This document shows, in pieces, positions 52,345 to 61,961 of a DNA stretch of 64,000 nucleotides (within the stretch, counting starts at the first letter, position 1; each line of letters begins with the position of its first letter). Origin of the DNA: CAXSEF01 sp964236535 (lineage in GTDB: Bacteria; Pseudomonadota; Alphaproteobacteria; Acetobacterales; Acetobacteraceae); NCBI GenBank assembly GCA_964236535.1, contig CAXSEF010000009.1:1-64000 (forward strand), written 5' to 3'. A program made the translations under genes and the position numbers. Below the pieces are notes generated by a model. That model was not told the DNA's origin, did not search any database, and saw nothing but the letters and a program-made list of their open reading frames with translations.

Positions 52345-52640
52345 GAAACCGTGATCTGGCGCAGGCAGATGACGGCGCAGGCGAGCGTGGTGAGAGCGAG
52401 GTGGAGTTCGGCACGGCGCTCGTGGCGGATGCCGAGGCGCCGGAGCGGGCCCAGCCGGGCGAAGCGGCGCTCCATCACCCGCCTGTGCCGCCCGGGATAG
52501 GCGCGGCCCTCCACGCCACGTCGCGCCACTGGATGCCGGTGCGCAGCACGAACAGGAGCCCGGCCCCTACCCCGATCCGGAAGCGGCGGCCGATCCCTGC
52601 AACACGGTCGGGGGTCAGCCCTACGACCAGCCATCGGCGA
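52345..52640 (-). pseudogene. IS5-family transposase remnant (deleted middle)
   Basis: The minus strand gives LLFVLRTGIQWRDV (an N-terminal block) and, soon after, HRRVMERRFARLGPLRRLGI and then RHERRAELHLALTTLACAVI (C-terminal blocks). The DDE core between them is deleted and the frame is disturbed. A weak dispersed-repeat-like stretch lies just downstream at 52255-52330. Confidence 0.75.
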
Positions 52641-52662
52641 GCGGTCAGGCGCCAGCGTAGCC

Positions 52663-53013
52663 CTAGCCGACCATGCCTTTCGGGTTCATCGCCTTGTCGT
52701 AGGTGGCGTCCTCCACCTGGCCCGACGCCAGCGCTGCCTGCCCAAGCGTGCTGCTGTCTTTCATCGCCTTCCGCCAGACGTACAGTGGGTAGTGCTCGTC
52801 GAGCTGGCCCGCGATGGTCTCATCGGCGGCGCGCACGATGGCGTCGGCGTTCCACTGCGGCAGCCGCTCCTCCCTTGCGCCGACCAGGGCCAGGCTTTCT
52901 TGACGGTGCCGTAGGCGTGGAAGACCTCCTTGGGCATCCGGTCGTTGCCGATGCAAAAGTGATGCAGGCGCGTCCGGCCGCCGGATAGCTCGTGGCTGAT
53001 CTGCTGTCCCGCA
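52663..53013 (-). pseudogene. Class II fumarase (fumC) remnant, internally deleted
   Basis: From 53013 the minus strand reads GNDRMPKEVFHAYGTVKKA. After a frameshift it gives REERLPQWNADAIVRAADET and IAGQLDEHYPLYVW, all from the N-terminal quarter of FumC. It then jumps directly to KAMKDSSTLGQAALASGQVE and NPKGMVG, the normal FumC C-terminus. The whole catalytic centre is lost. This is a clear internal deletion, so an intact fumarase must lie elsewhere if the cycle runs. Confidence 0.85.
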
Positions 53014-53374
53014 ACCGAAGCGGTGGCAGTCAGGATGCGATAACCAGACGCGTCCTGAACGACGGCGGATCAGCGTCCGAAAACGCCATGGCGACACCAG
53101 TGGTCCTGGGCATCGACCTGTAGTGCCGGGGCTCCCTGATCAGGACCTGTGCCACCGGCGGCATCGATCGGCAGCATGGTCCTGCATGGAGGCGACCGGC
53201 ACGGCACGGGTCACGGTCAGAGAGCCTCGATACAAGCGCACCAAGGCCGGGCTCTTCCCAGACCCCGACAGCGGACCCGCCTGTGTCTCCGTCTGGACAG
53301 AAGCCGGGTCGTCACAACCTGCAGAACAGCATTCCGTCTCACGAAAGCCGGAGCGAATGCTCGCGCCTGCCGGG
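53014..53374. other. Intergenic stretch, nothing recognised
   Basis: About 360 bp downstream of selB. I looked for a tRNA-Sec (long extra arm, TCA anticodon) and did not find one here. Confidence 0.45.
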
Positions 53375-55288
53375 TCATGGCTGCTTGGGCTCCGTCCAGA
53401 GCTGCCCCAGACGCCGTCCCTCGGGCACGCGCCGGGTGAAGCCGACGCGGTCGAAGAACTCCAGCACGGCAAGCGACGCGTTGCGGCCGATGCCGGTGGT
53501 GGCACGGAACGGCCCCACCGTCAGCAACCCGTCCGCGCCCGCGTCCCAGGCGCAGGCGGCCAGCCTGTCCAGGATTTCCGGCAACACGTAGTAGTGCCGC
53601 GACAACACGCGCAGCCGCCCGAGCCGCGCCAGCCGCTCAAGCAGCGGCCGCAGCTCCGCCTCCTCCATGGCTAGGCCCTCGACAAGGACCGCCACGCGCG
53701 GCGGGTCGAGCCCGGCGTCGCGCAGCATCACCTCCATCCGCCCCCATGCCTGCTCGTCCTCCGCCGCGAGGCGCACCTCGCGGCCTGGCAGCCGCAGCAG
53801 CCGGCCGAGCCGCAGCAGCGCGCCCTCTGTCGTGAGTGCGCGCGCCGCCGCCGGCACCAGGCGTCGCTGCTCCGGCGGGAGCGCGGCCGCGATGTCCTCG
53901 GTGGCAAGCCCGAAGCTGTCCGGCCTCGCCGACGCATGGGCCTCCAGCACCGCAAGCACCGCGGAGCGCGCTGCATCCCAGCGCGCCGCGCCCAACGCCG
54001 TGCGCCGACCGTCCAACTCCACCGCCACCGCACCACACGCCGCGAGCAGGCCGGCCTCGGCTGCGGCGGGCACGTTACGCGCGAGGCGGAACGGCGCGAG
54101 CGGCACCGCGCCCTGCACGGCAAGCAGGCCCGACAGCGCCGTGGCGGCGGCTGGCCGGTCGGACGCGGCCAGCGCGCGCAGACGCTCCGGCCGCCCGGCG
54201 CCGCGCGCGGGCCCGAACGGGTCGAGCACGCGGCCGCCGCCGACCGTGCGGCGGGCACCGACGTCGCGCAGCACCACGCGGTCGCCGGCCAACGCCCCAA
54301 GCGGTGCGTCCAGCGCGAGGCGCGCAAACCATCCGGCGCCGTCCGTCCCCTCCGTCGGCCCGAGGGGCGCTACCCGCCCCGACACGCGCGCGGTCCCAAC
54401 ATGGGCGTGGACCGCACGGCCGCGTGCTGCAAGGGCAGGCTCCCCGGCCGCGAGGACAAGACAAAGGTCGAGCCAGGATGTCGGAGCATGAAGTGCGGGG
54501 TCGAGTATCCAGTTGCCGCGGTTCACCGCGTCGCGGACGAGTCGCGGGCCGCTCAGGTTCAGGGCGCAGCGCTGTCCCGCGCACGCCCCCCCGCTCGCCA
54601 GGCCGTCGGCGTGCACGGCGCGGACGCGTGCCTCTAGCCCGGCCGGGGAGACCACCACACGATCGCCCGGACGCACGACGCCCGCGTGCACCGTGCCCGT
54701 CACCACCAGCCCGACGCCCGCCAGGGTGAAGGCCCGGTCCACCGCGAGCCGGAACCCCTCGTCTGCGGCGCCGCCCGGTCCCGCCCCGGTCCGCGCCGCA
54801 CTGGCCAGATGAGCGGCCATCGCGTCCACGCCCTCGCCGGTCAGCGCCGAGCACGGCAGCACCGGCGCCGCGGCCAGCGTTGTCAGGGCCAGCATCTCCC
54901 GGACGGCGGCGGTCACCTCGGCGACACGGGCGGCATCCACGCGGTCGATCTTGCTGAGCGCCACGGCGCCGTGGCGCATCCCGAGCAGGTCGAGCAGCGC
55001 CAGGTGCTCCCGCGTTTGCGGCCGCGGCCCCTCGTCGGCCGCCACGACCAGCAGCGCGAACGACCCGCCGGTGGCTCCGGCCAGCATGGTGCGCACCAGC
55101 TTCTCGTGCCCCGGCACGTCCACGAAGGCGATCCGCCCCGCGGCGCCTGCATCCAGGAACGCGAAGCCGAGGTCGATGGTGATGCCGCGCGCCCGCTCCT
55201 CCGGCAGCCGGTCCGTGTCCGTGCCGGTCAACGCTCGGACCAGGGCCGTCTTGCCGTGGTCGATGTGGCCGGCGGTGACAACGATCAT
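53375..55288 (-). CDS. selB: Selenocysteine-specific elongation factor SelB
   Basis: The 637-residue GTPase starts at ATG 55288. GTP motifs are GHIDHGKT (7-14), DVPGHEKLV and SKID. Its EF-Tu-like domains 2 and 3 continue to about residue 350. The C-terminal part has winged-helix repeats that bind SECIS RNA (EDIAAALPPEQRRLVPAAAR; LVEGLAMEEAELRPLLERLA; RVPEGRRLGQLWTEP). SelB carries Sec-tRNA to in-frame UGA codons followed by a SECIS hairpin. The gene upstream on the same strand has exactly such a UGA. selA, selD and tRNA-Sec are not in the window. Confidence 0.94.
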   Translation of the reverse strand: MIVVTAGHIDHGKTALVRALTGTDTDRLPEERARGITIDLGFAFLDAGAAGRIAFVDVPGHEKLVRTMLAGATGGSFALLVVAADEGPRPQTREHLALLDLLGMRHGAVALSKIDRVDAARVAEVTAAVREMLALTTLAAAPVLPCSALTGEGVDAMAAHLASAARTGAGPGGAADEGFRLAVDRAFTLAGVGLVVTGTVHAGVVRPGDRVVVSPAGLEARVRAVHADGLASGGACAGQRCALNLSGPRLVRDAVNRGNWILDPALHAPTSWLDLCLVLAAGEPALAARGRAVHAHVGTARVSGRVAPLGPTEGTDGAGWFARLALDAPLGALAGDRVVLRDVGARRTVGGGRVLDPFGPARGAGRPERLRALAASDRPAAATALSGLLAVQGAVPLAPFRLARNVPAAAEAGLLAACGAVAVELDGRRTALGAARWDAARSAVLAVLEAHASARPDSFGLATEDIAAALPPEQRRLVPAAARALTTEGALLRLGRLLRLPGREVRLAAEDEQAWGRMEVMLRDAGLDPPRVAVLVEGLAMEEAELRPLLERLARLGRLRVLSRHYYVLPEILDRLAACAWDAGADGLLTVGPFRATTGIGRNASLAVLEFFDRVGFTRRVPEGRRLGQLWTEPKQP

Positions 55289-55493
55289 GGGACCTGCGCG
55301 GGGGGAAAAGACCGGGGCGCTCAGCCGTATCCGCCGCGGGCCGGAAGCCTTCGCGACGCGCCCCAGGCGTAGTGAGGGTCCCTGCCGCCCGGCCAGAGGC
55401 CAGCGACGAGGGAAACCGGGACCGGCAGCCAGGGCTGTAGTCCCGGCCGTCTTCGCGGATCGGCGGGGACCGGAACGCGGCTCCCGCCCCTGC

Positions 55494-56987
55494 CTAGCGG
55501 ACCCTGGTTTCCGCCAGCTCCGACATGCAGGTGTCATAGGCGACGAACTCCACACGTTCGCTCACCGCGAACAGCGTATGCGGCGAGACCAGGAACAGCG
55601 CCTTTGCCTGATCGTGCACGTAGCGCTCGACGTCCTGCACCACCTGCTCCTGTGCCGGCTGGTGCGGCGTCTTCAGCAGCCGGGCGTAGAGGGCATCGAA
55701 GCCCTCGTCCGCCGGGCCAGTGCGGAAGGCGCCGTTCTCGCCGAAGAACTCCCGATGCACGACACCCACCGGGTACTGCGGCGACCAGTCGAAGTGCCAG
55801 GTCAGGCGCACGTCCCACTCGGCCGGCTCGTCCTTGCCAAAGACGACACGCACTCCGAGGCCCTCCTGCTTCAGCCCGGCAGCAAGCGCTTCCGCCACCG
55901 GCCGCCAGTCCTCGGACGACAGCAGCACGAGGTCGCGCCCCCCAAGCCTCTCCTGGAGCACCGAGGCAGCCCCCGGATCGTGCCCGAACGGCTCCAGTCC
56001 GGGGGCCGCGCCGTAGCGGTCGGGCTGGATCAGTGCCGGGATGACGGATGCATGGCTGTCGAGCGCGTCCACGATTGCCTGTCGATCCACCACCTGGTTG
56101 AGGGCGCGGCGCGTCGCCGGATCCCGCCAGGGGGAGGAGTCGGAAGCCTCGTTGAAGACGCCGACCAGCACGGTCTTTGCGGCCTTGGTCTGCAGTCTGC
56201 CATGCACACCGCCCTCGAAGGAGCGTGCCTCGGCCGGGCTGAGGTCCGTCACCACGTCGACGCGCCCGTCGCCGCTCGCCACCGAACGCAGCGCGTCCGC
56301 CTTCGATGTCACGTTGTCATAGATGATCCTGGCCTGCGGAATGCGGTCAGGATTCCAGTGCGCGTGGTTAGGCTCAAGCGTGACCGTGTCGGTTCGCCGG
56401 TCGATCCTCGAGTAGCCATCGGTGAGCACGAATGGGCCAGTCCCCCACGGACCAGGCGCATCGATCACTCACCAGTGGCCTTCGGCGGACCCCGTGTCGG
56501 GGTCGACGAAACCCCACTCGTTCCAGAATCGCGTCGACGGGATGTGCATCCCGCGCAGCTTCATCAGCGCGGCCGAGTCCCCGCCGGGAAAGCGCATCCG
56601 CGCCGTGTGCGCGTCCACCACCGTGACCTCGGTGTCGCGTGCGAAGTTCAGGAAGGCGCCCGGCGGGTGCGGATTGCTCCACTCCTGGACCTTGTCGAAC
56701 GCCAGCTTGAAGATGCCAGCGTCGTACTTCTCGCCGTCCTGGAACACGGTGCCGCGCCGGATGTCGAGTTCCAGCGTCTCGTCATCCACCCAGCGCCAGC
56801 CGGACGCGAGGCTGGGCTGCCCCATGCCCTCGTGGTCGACCCGGTTGGCTTCCTCCATGGTGTTCCACGTGATCGACAGCCAGTTCACCGGCGACGGGTC
56901 AACCACCGTCACCGTGTTGTGCGGCCCCCAGCCAGGGCTTGCGCCGCCGGGACTTCCGCCCGGGTCGGCTCCGGTTTTTCCTGACAC
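55494..56987 (-). CDS. ABC-type substrate-binding protein with in-frame TGA (candidate selenoprotein)
   Basis: From GTG 56987 (GGGAGA upstream) the frame codes 172 residues of an SBP family 5 (peptide/nickel-type) protein, ending GSAEGHW. A TGA follows at 56471-56469. The same frame then continues without a shift for 324 residues (VIDAPGPWGTGPFVLTDGYS ... ELAETRVR) to a normal stop, for about 497 residues in all. The second half keeps family features (RRALNQVVDRQAIVDAL, EFFGENGAFRTGP). A hairpin with a 5-nt GUGGG loop begins 14 nt after the TGA, and selB lies 205 bp downstream on the same strand. I therefore prefer selenocysteine insertion at codon 173. A recent nonsense mutation is the alternative. 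No classical signal peptide is seen. Solute unknown. Confidence 0.7.
56437..56455 (-). promoter_or_regulatory. Candidate bacterial SECIS hairpin
   Basis: In the mRNA, cuggucc pairs with ggacugg (7 bp, including two G-U pairs) around the loop GUGGG. The stem spans nt 14-32 after the UGA and the loop nt 21-25, within the 16-37-nt distance usually seen for bacterial SECIS loops. The loop starts with G-U, as many known bacterial SECIS loops contain. Confidence 0.55.
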
Positions 56988-57439
56988 GTTCTCTCCCGTC
57001 CTTGTTGATACGCGGCACGTCTACGCGCGCCAGCTCGGCGCGATGGCCGCCAACCCACGTTAGCGCCGATCGCGACAGCGCAACAGCGGCGACACAAGAT
57101 GGCGTTTGCTTCGCTCATTCCCGCCCTGTCTTCAGCACACTGCTTGAGTGGCCCAATGACCGCGAAGCTGCAGGACGGCCACTTCTTGCCAAACCCGCGA
57201 TTTGTCGAGAGTGCCGGTTCCGATCTGCAGCAGAGTCAGGCTCCGCGTTGCCATGCGCCAAGCGTGCTGAGCGGCGAAATGTCAAAGGACGTCGCAGGTG
57301 CCTGGAGCGCAGTAGCGCACCAGCTGCTGATGGATTGGGCTTCTGCCATAGGTGGCCAAAACGCACAGCCTTGTGGTCACTGGGCCTGAACGGAACGTTC
57401 CGGGGGACTGACCATATCGGGCCTGCCACAACCGGCGTC
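56988..57439. other. Intergenic stretch, nothing recognised
   Basis: About 450 bp of slightly lower GC between the SBP gene start and the truncated SDR. No gene or repeat recognised. Confidence 0.4.
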
Positions 57440-57745
57440 GGCGTCAGACTCGTGTAGCAACGTCCGCCAGTCCTTGGCCAGCACGTCAATCGGTCCGACC
57501 GTGGCCGTGATCAACCGACGGCTCGCGACCACTTCGTCTTCCGACGTGATGTCGACCACGAGGCCGGTGTGATCGGCTCCAGGCTTGCGTGCGACATCGC
57601 GGACGATATCGCTCCGATCGAGCAGGACGACGCGCGAACCATGGGCAGCAAAGGCATCTGCGATCGCCTTGCCGATCCCGGAAGCCGCGCCTGTCACGAG
57701 GACGGTCCGACGTGTTGCTGGACCGGTGACTTCGGCCGTGACCTG
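57440..57745 (-). pseudogene. Truncated short-chain dehydrogenase (N-terminal part)
   Basis: The minus strand reads TVLVTGAASGIGKAIADAFA, then SRVVLLDRSD, VVDITSED and VGPIDVLA. This is the first about 90 residues of an SDR up to just before the NNAG motif. It then loses similarity. It is a truncated gene without catalytic residues. Confidence 0.75.
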
Positions 57746-57935
57746 ATTCCTGATCCTAAATCTTGCTAGGGCCTGGCTGGAGGCTACCCCGACGGGCCTT
57801 TGACCGCTTGTGATGGAGCGGCTTGTCCGCCTAACAGAGTTGCGAGGCGGGAAAGCGGACGAAGCATCGTGGCACCGTCTGAAAAGCCGCTACCGAGAGC
57901 GCGCAGCCACCCCGTTGCAAGGATTGATATTGATC

Positions 57936-59018
57936 ATGCTCCATCTCCGCTACAGCGATGCTGTCGAGAAGCCGGACGACGACGAGCAGAAGACCATTGA
58001 TGGCATCATCAAGGGCATGACCGAGCAGAGCCAGACGGTCGAGAAACGGGAGCGACATGCGGTGCGCGCCAGCCATGCCAAGAGTTCGGCCTGCGTCATC
58101 GGCGAACTGGCCGTAGCCGATGCACTGCCGACCGAGCTGGCGCAGGGCCTGTTTGCCACCTCCGGGACCTACCCGGTCGCGGTCCGCTTCGCTCAGGGAC
58201 CCGGGGAGACACTGGGCGACCGCGTGTCCACCCATCGTGGAATGGCGATCAAGGTGTTCGGCGTCGCCGGCGAGAAGCTGCCTGACCACCGGGACGATAC
58301 CCAGGATTTCGTCCTCGCCACCGGCACCACCTTCCCGTCCGGCACCGCGGCGGGCTTCCTTAAAGACGGCACGGTGATCGGCAAGTCGACCGGCTTGCCG
58401 GAGGTCGTCAAGAGCGCGGTGTCGGCGACGGCGCGGGGCTTCAACAAGGTCCTGCATGCCTTCGGCACGGAGAGCGCCAAGGCCGATTTCTTCGGCCACC
58501 CGTTCGGCCACCCCATGGCAGAGGCGTACTTCAGCCAGGCGCCCATCCGTTTCGGGGACTACGTGGCCAAACTTGGCGCCGTTCCCGTGGCACCTGAACA
58601 GCTGGCCCTCGTCGAATGGCGCCTCGACCCGCATCAGGACGAGGACGGCTTCCGCCGCGCTGCGGTCGCCTACTTTCGCGGCCAGGACGCGGTCTACGAA
58701 ATAAGGGCGCAGCTTTGGGCCGACGCGGACAGGCAGCCCATCGAGGACGCGTCGGTCGACTGGCCGGTCGCCATCAGCCCCTACCAGACCGTCGCCACCC
58801 TCCGCTTGCCACGGCAGGATGCTTATGGGCCGGAGCGCGTGCGCACCTTCGACGAAGTGATGACGTTCCGCCCGGCTCACAGCTTGGCGGCGCACCGGCC
58901 GCTCGGGTCCGTAATGCGCGCTCGGCTTCAGGTCTACCGGGCGCTCAGCGACTTCCGCCACCGGGAGAACGGGGTCGCCGCGGAGGAGCCTACGACAATT
59001 GACCGCATCCCGGCATAA
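57936..59018 (+). CDS. Catalase-family protein (first of tandem pair)
   Basis: The 360-residue product starts at ATG 57936 (MLHLRYSDAVEKPDDDEQKT); this start is supported by alignment with the next gene, which is also 360 residues. It belongs to the catalase-related group with HAVRASHAKSSACVIGEL, THRGMAIKVFGV, TQDFVLATGTTF and FGHPMAEAYFSQAPIRFGDY. It is shorter than true catalases and has no obvious proximal Tyr motif RxxxYxxT, so activity could be peroxidase or lipid-hydroperoxide related. No signal peptide. The pair may respond to oxidative stress. Confidence 0.85.
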   Translation: MLHLRYSDAVEKPDDDEQKTIDGIIKGMTEQSQTVEKRERHAVRASHAKSSACVIGELAVADALPTELAQGLFATSGTYPVAVRFAQGPGETLGDRVSTHRGMAIKVFGVAGEKLPDHRDDTQDFVLATGTTFPSGTAAGFLKDGTVIGKSTGLPEVVKSAVSATARGFNKVLHAFGTESAKADFFGHPFGHPMAEAYFSQAPIRFGDYVAKLGAVPVAPEQLALVEWRLDPHQDEDGFRRAAVAYFRGQDAVYEIRAQLWADADRQPIEDASVDWPVAISPYQTVATLRLPRQDAYGPERVRTFDEVMTFRPAHSLAAHRPLGSVMRARLQVYRALSDFRHRENGVAAEEPTTIDRIPA

Positions 59019-59137
59019 GCCGCGACCCGCTGGGATAATCAACTCGGCTTGGGCTGGACGTGTCCGATAAGCTTCCGCGGCGATGCAACAGCCGGCTGAC
59101 TCCGTTGTCAAACACCCATCGTTTGGAAGAGAACTTC

Positions 59138-60220
59138 ATGACCCTCGTCTCACCCGTCCGATTTGTTGACAGTGTCGAAACCAGACAGGACGACGAGGCG
59201 GAGACGATCGAGGGACTGAACGCCACCTTCGACAAGATCCTGGAGACCACCGCGAACGACTACGGCCACGCAGTCCGCTCGGTGCATGCAAAGGCGCACG
59301 GCATCCTGCGCGGTACGCTGACAGTGGCAGCCGGTCTGCCGCCGGACCTGGCGCAAGGCATGTTCGCAACACCCGGCGATCACGCGGTGGTGATGCGCTT
59401 GTCCACCAACGCCGGGGACATCCTGCCGGACGCGATCAGCCTGCCTCGAGGACTGGCGCTGAAAGTGCTGGACGTCGATGGTGAGCGCCTGCCCGGTGCC
59501 GAAGGACGGACGCAGAACTTCGTGATGGTCAACGGTCCGGTGTTCCAGGCCAAGACCGCCGACAAGTTCCTGGGCAGCTTGAAGCTGCTGGCCGGCACTA
59601 CCGACAAGCTCGAGGGCACCAAGACGGTGATGTCGACAGTCCTGCGCGGTGTCAGCAGCGCGCTGGAGTCCATCGGCATCGAGAGCCCGAAGCTGCAGTC
59701 ATTGGGCGGCGCCCCGAACATCGATCCGCTGGGCGAAACCTATTACAGCGTCACGCCATTCCGCTACGGCGACTATATCGCGAAATTCCAGGTGGCGCCG
59801 GTCTCCCCCGGCCTGACATCGCTGACCAAGAAGAAGATCGATGCCGCCGACCGGCTGGACGCGATCCGTGAGACGGTGCAGAGCGAGATGCGGGGAATCG
59901 ATGGCGTCTGGGAGCTGCGAGTGCAGCTGTGCCGCGACCTCGAGGCGCAGCCGGTGGAGGATCCGACCGTCGAGTGGAAGGAGGCGGACAGCCCGTTCGA
60001 GACCGTCGCCACCATTCGCGTGAGCCGGCAGGATAGCTGGGAGCCGGCGCAGGTGCAGGCGGTGGACGAGGAGATGCGCTTCTCACCGTGGATCGGACTC
60101 GCAGCACACCGCCCGCTCGGCAACATCAACCGGGCGAGACAGACGACCTATGAGCATTCCGCCAAGTTCCGGGAGCGCTTCAACGGCTGCCCGATCCACG
60201 AGCCTGGATCAAGGTCGTAG
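59138..60220 (+). CDS. Catalase-family protein (second of tandem pair)
   Basis: The 360-residue paralogue starts at ATG 59138 behind GGAAGAG. It keeps the same blocks as its neighbour: HAVRSVHAKAHGILRGTL, ISLPRGLALKVLDVDGE, TQNFVMVNGPVF, GETYYSVTPFRYGDYIAKF and LAAHRPLGNINRARQ. The two proteins are clearly diverged, so this is an old duplication. The 119-bp spacing and same strand suggest one operon. Confidence 0.87.
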   Translation: MTLVSPVRFVDSVETRQDDEAETIEGLNATFDKILETTANDYGHAVRSVHAKAHGILRGTLTVAAGLPPDLAQGMFATPGDHAVVMRLSTNAGDILPDAISLPRGLALKVLDVDGERLPGAEGRTQNFVMVNGPVFQAKTADKFLGSLKLLAGTTDKLEGTKTVMSTVLRGVSSALESIGIESPKLQSLGGAPNIDPLGETYYSVTPFRYGDYIAKFQVAPVSPGLTSLTKKKIDAADRLDAIRETVQSEMRGIDGVWELRVQLCRDLEAQPVEDPTVEWKEADSPFETVATIRVSRQDSWEPAQVQAVDEEMRFSPWIGLAAHRPLGNINRARQTTYEHSAKFRERFNGCPIHEPGSRS

Positions 60221-60572
60221 CAGCAATCGACAGTCTAGAGTCGGCCCAGGTGACCTCGTTGGTCTGTAGCGCGACGCGTTGGTACCCGTTCTGCATGGCC
60301 ACACGGACGCAGACCGCATCCTTCACCGCTTTTGGTTGCGCGCGACCACAGCGTGGAAAGCGAAGTCTTCCGGACCCGTTCACCCTTGGCGTTGTCTGCA
60401 TGACAACCGACGCTCTGCCCTCCATGAGGCTGTCGGTGGATGTAACCCGGAGCCGACCCAATGCCAGAACACCAACCCGCAGCACAGGTCATCCTCACCC
60501 GGCGGGATGACACGGCGGGCAGCAGCCCTCTTAACAAAGCACAAGGTCAAGCCCCCTTGTGCACAGGTCTCG
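60221..60572. other. Intergenic stretch, nothing recognised
   Basis: About 350 bp between the convergent catalase-like and WrbA genes. No gene supported on either strand. Confidence 0.45.
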
Positions 60573-61211
60573 TCACTCTTGCTTCTCGCGCCGGCACGGC
60601 ATCTCGTCCGCGTCGATCAACGCGGCGGCGATCGCGACCGTTCGGCGGGCCTGGTGGCGTATGGCGGCGAAATCCTCTTCGCGCGGCGGGCGGTTCTCGG
60701 CGCCGACGATAGCCGACGCGCCGTAGGGGGAACCGGCCTCGAGCATTGCCTCGTCGGTGTAGCCGGTGGGCACGATCACCATGCCAAGATGGGCCATCGG
60801 CGCGTAGAGCGACAGTGTCACCACCTCCGTGCCACCATGCGGCCAGGAGGCGGTGGCGAACGCGCCGCCGACCTTGCCGCCCAGTTTGCCGCGCTTCCAT
60901 TGGGGGCCGAGCTGGTCGAGGAAGTTCTTCAGCTCGGTGGCCATGACGCCGAAATAGCAGGGGGTGCCGAACAGGATCGCGTCCGCCCAGTCCGCGTCGT
61001 CCTGGGTCGGTTCCGGGTAGAGCGCGTTCTGGCGGGCGGCGTTCTCGGTCCAGCCGCGCACCTTGGCCATCGCTTCGGCCGACGCGACCTCGCGGGCACG
61101 GCGGACGCGGACTTCGGCGCCCACTGCGCGCGCGGCCTCTGCGGCAGCCTTGGCGAGCGCTTCCACCGAGCCTGAGCGCGAGTAGTAGGCGATCAGCAGC
61201 CGCGGCGGCAT
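60573..61211 (-). CDS. wrbA: NAD(P)H:quinone oxidoreductase, WrbA family
   Basis: The 212-residue flavodoxin-like protein starts at ATG 61211 (AAAGAG upstream). It has the FMN phosphate loop LLIAYYSRSGSVEALAKAA, then WADAILFGTPCYFGVMATEL and the family block KLGGKVGGAFATASWPHGGT followed by HLGMVIVPTGY. WrbA proteins reduce quinones by two electrons and protect from oxidative stress, consistent with the catalase-like neighbours. The open frame continues upstream into an unrelated epoxide-hydrolase remnant. Confidence 0.88.
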   Translation of the reverse strand: MPPRLLIAYYSRSGSVEALAKAAAEAARAVGAEVRVRRAREVASAEAMAKVRGWTENAARQNALYPEPTQDDADWADAILFGTPCYFGVMATELKNFLDQLGPQWKRGKLGGKVGGAFATASWPHGGTEVVTLSLYAPMAHLGMVIVPTGYTDEAMLEAGSPYGASAIVGAENRPPREEDFAAIRHQARRTVAIAAALIDADEMPCRREKQE

Positions 61212-61363
61212 CTCTTTGGAATCCGGCAAGACGATTTCCTTGCGGCCGTGGAAGGTGCGGACGGCCCTGCAGATGTGGTCGCATCGCGGCTGCAAAAGGG
61301 GCGTCGCGTCGCGTGGTTGCGTCAGGCCAGTGAACGCAGGTCCTGCGCGTGGACGACGGCGAC

Positions 61364-61478
61364 TCCCAGGGGGAAAGTGGCCGCCGCGTTCGAGCGGCAT
61401 GTAGCGCTGCGCGTTGTGGAGGCGTTCCACGTACTCGCGCGGCGCGTGCATCAGGTCGTTCGGCCGTCCGAAAGGTCG
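61364..61478 (-). pseudogene. Epoxide hydrolase C-terminal remnant
   Basis: About 38 codons read PNDLMHAPREYVERLHNAQR and YMPLERGGHFPP, the C-terminal block with the catalytic His of epoxide-hydrolase-like alpha/beta hydrolases. The rest is missing. It happens to be in frame with wrbA but is separated by unrelated sequence. Confidence 0.65.
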
Positions 61479-61654
61479 TGTCACGTTGCCAGCAGCAGCG
61501 CCTGGAACAACGCCAGGGAAGGCCAGCCCAGCTCTCCCTTCGCGGCCGTGCTGACCCTGGCCAGCAGCCGGTCGATCTCCGTCCGGTCACCAGCTGGTTC
61601 ATCTTATTGAGTGACGCCTGGCCGCGGACGAACCACGTCCAGGCTCTCGGCTCG

Positions 61655-61865
61655 GCGGACAGCTTGTCGTGTCGGACACCATCACCCTGCTGACGCAACC
61701 GAGCTACTCGCCACAGCTCGACCGAGAACGTCCGGGCCTGTCTGCGGGGCAGCTTCCTGAACCGGCGCGTGCCCGACAGCCACGACAGGATCGTCGAGAC
61801 CTGTCGCATGGCGCGGAACGCGTCTATCGGTGGCATCGCACGGGTCAGGTCGATCATGGACCGTA
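61655..61865 (+). pseudogene. IS630-like transposase C-terminal remnant
   Basis: One frame gives TITLLTQPSYSPQLDRERP, and another continues NRRVPDSHDRIVETCRMARN and IARVRSIMDR. Together these match the LPPYSPxLNPVE...DAIVxACxxAWN end of IS630 transposases, with a frameshift between. The upstream part is not recognisable. Confidence 0.7.
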
Positions 61866-61961
61866 TCCGGGCACCGGTCAGGGATCAGAGGGGTGGTATC
61901 ACCCGAAGGATACGGCTCGTGGCACAAGTGTTGGGTCAGGGCCGGCTAGCAGGGGATGGGC

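Noticed and set aside
56469..56471. Reading the SBP as two separate genes (56469-56987 and 55494-56468)
   Set aside because: The two parts are in the same frame and form one SBP fold; the second has only a GTG without a ribosome-binding site. Either Sec recoding or a nonsense mutation explains it better.
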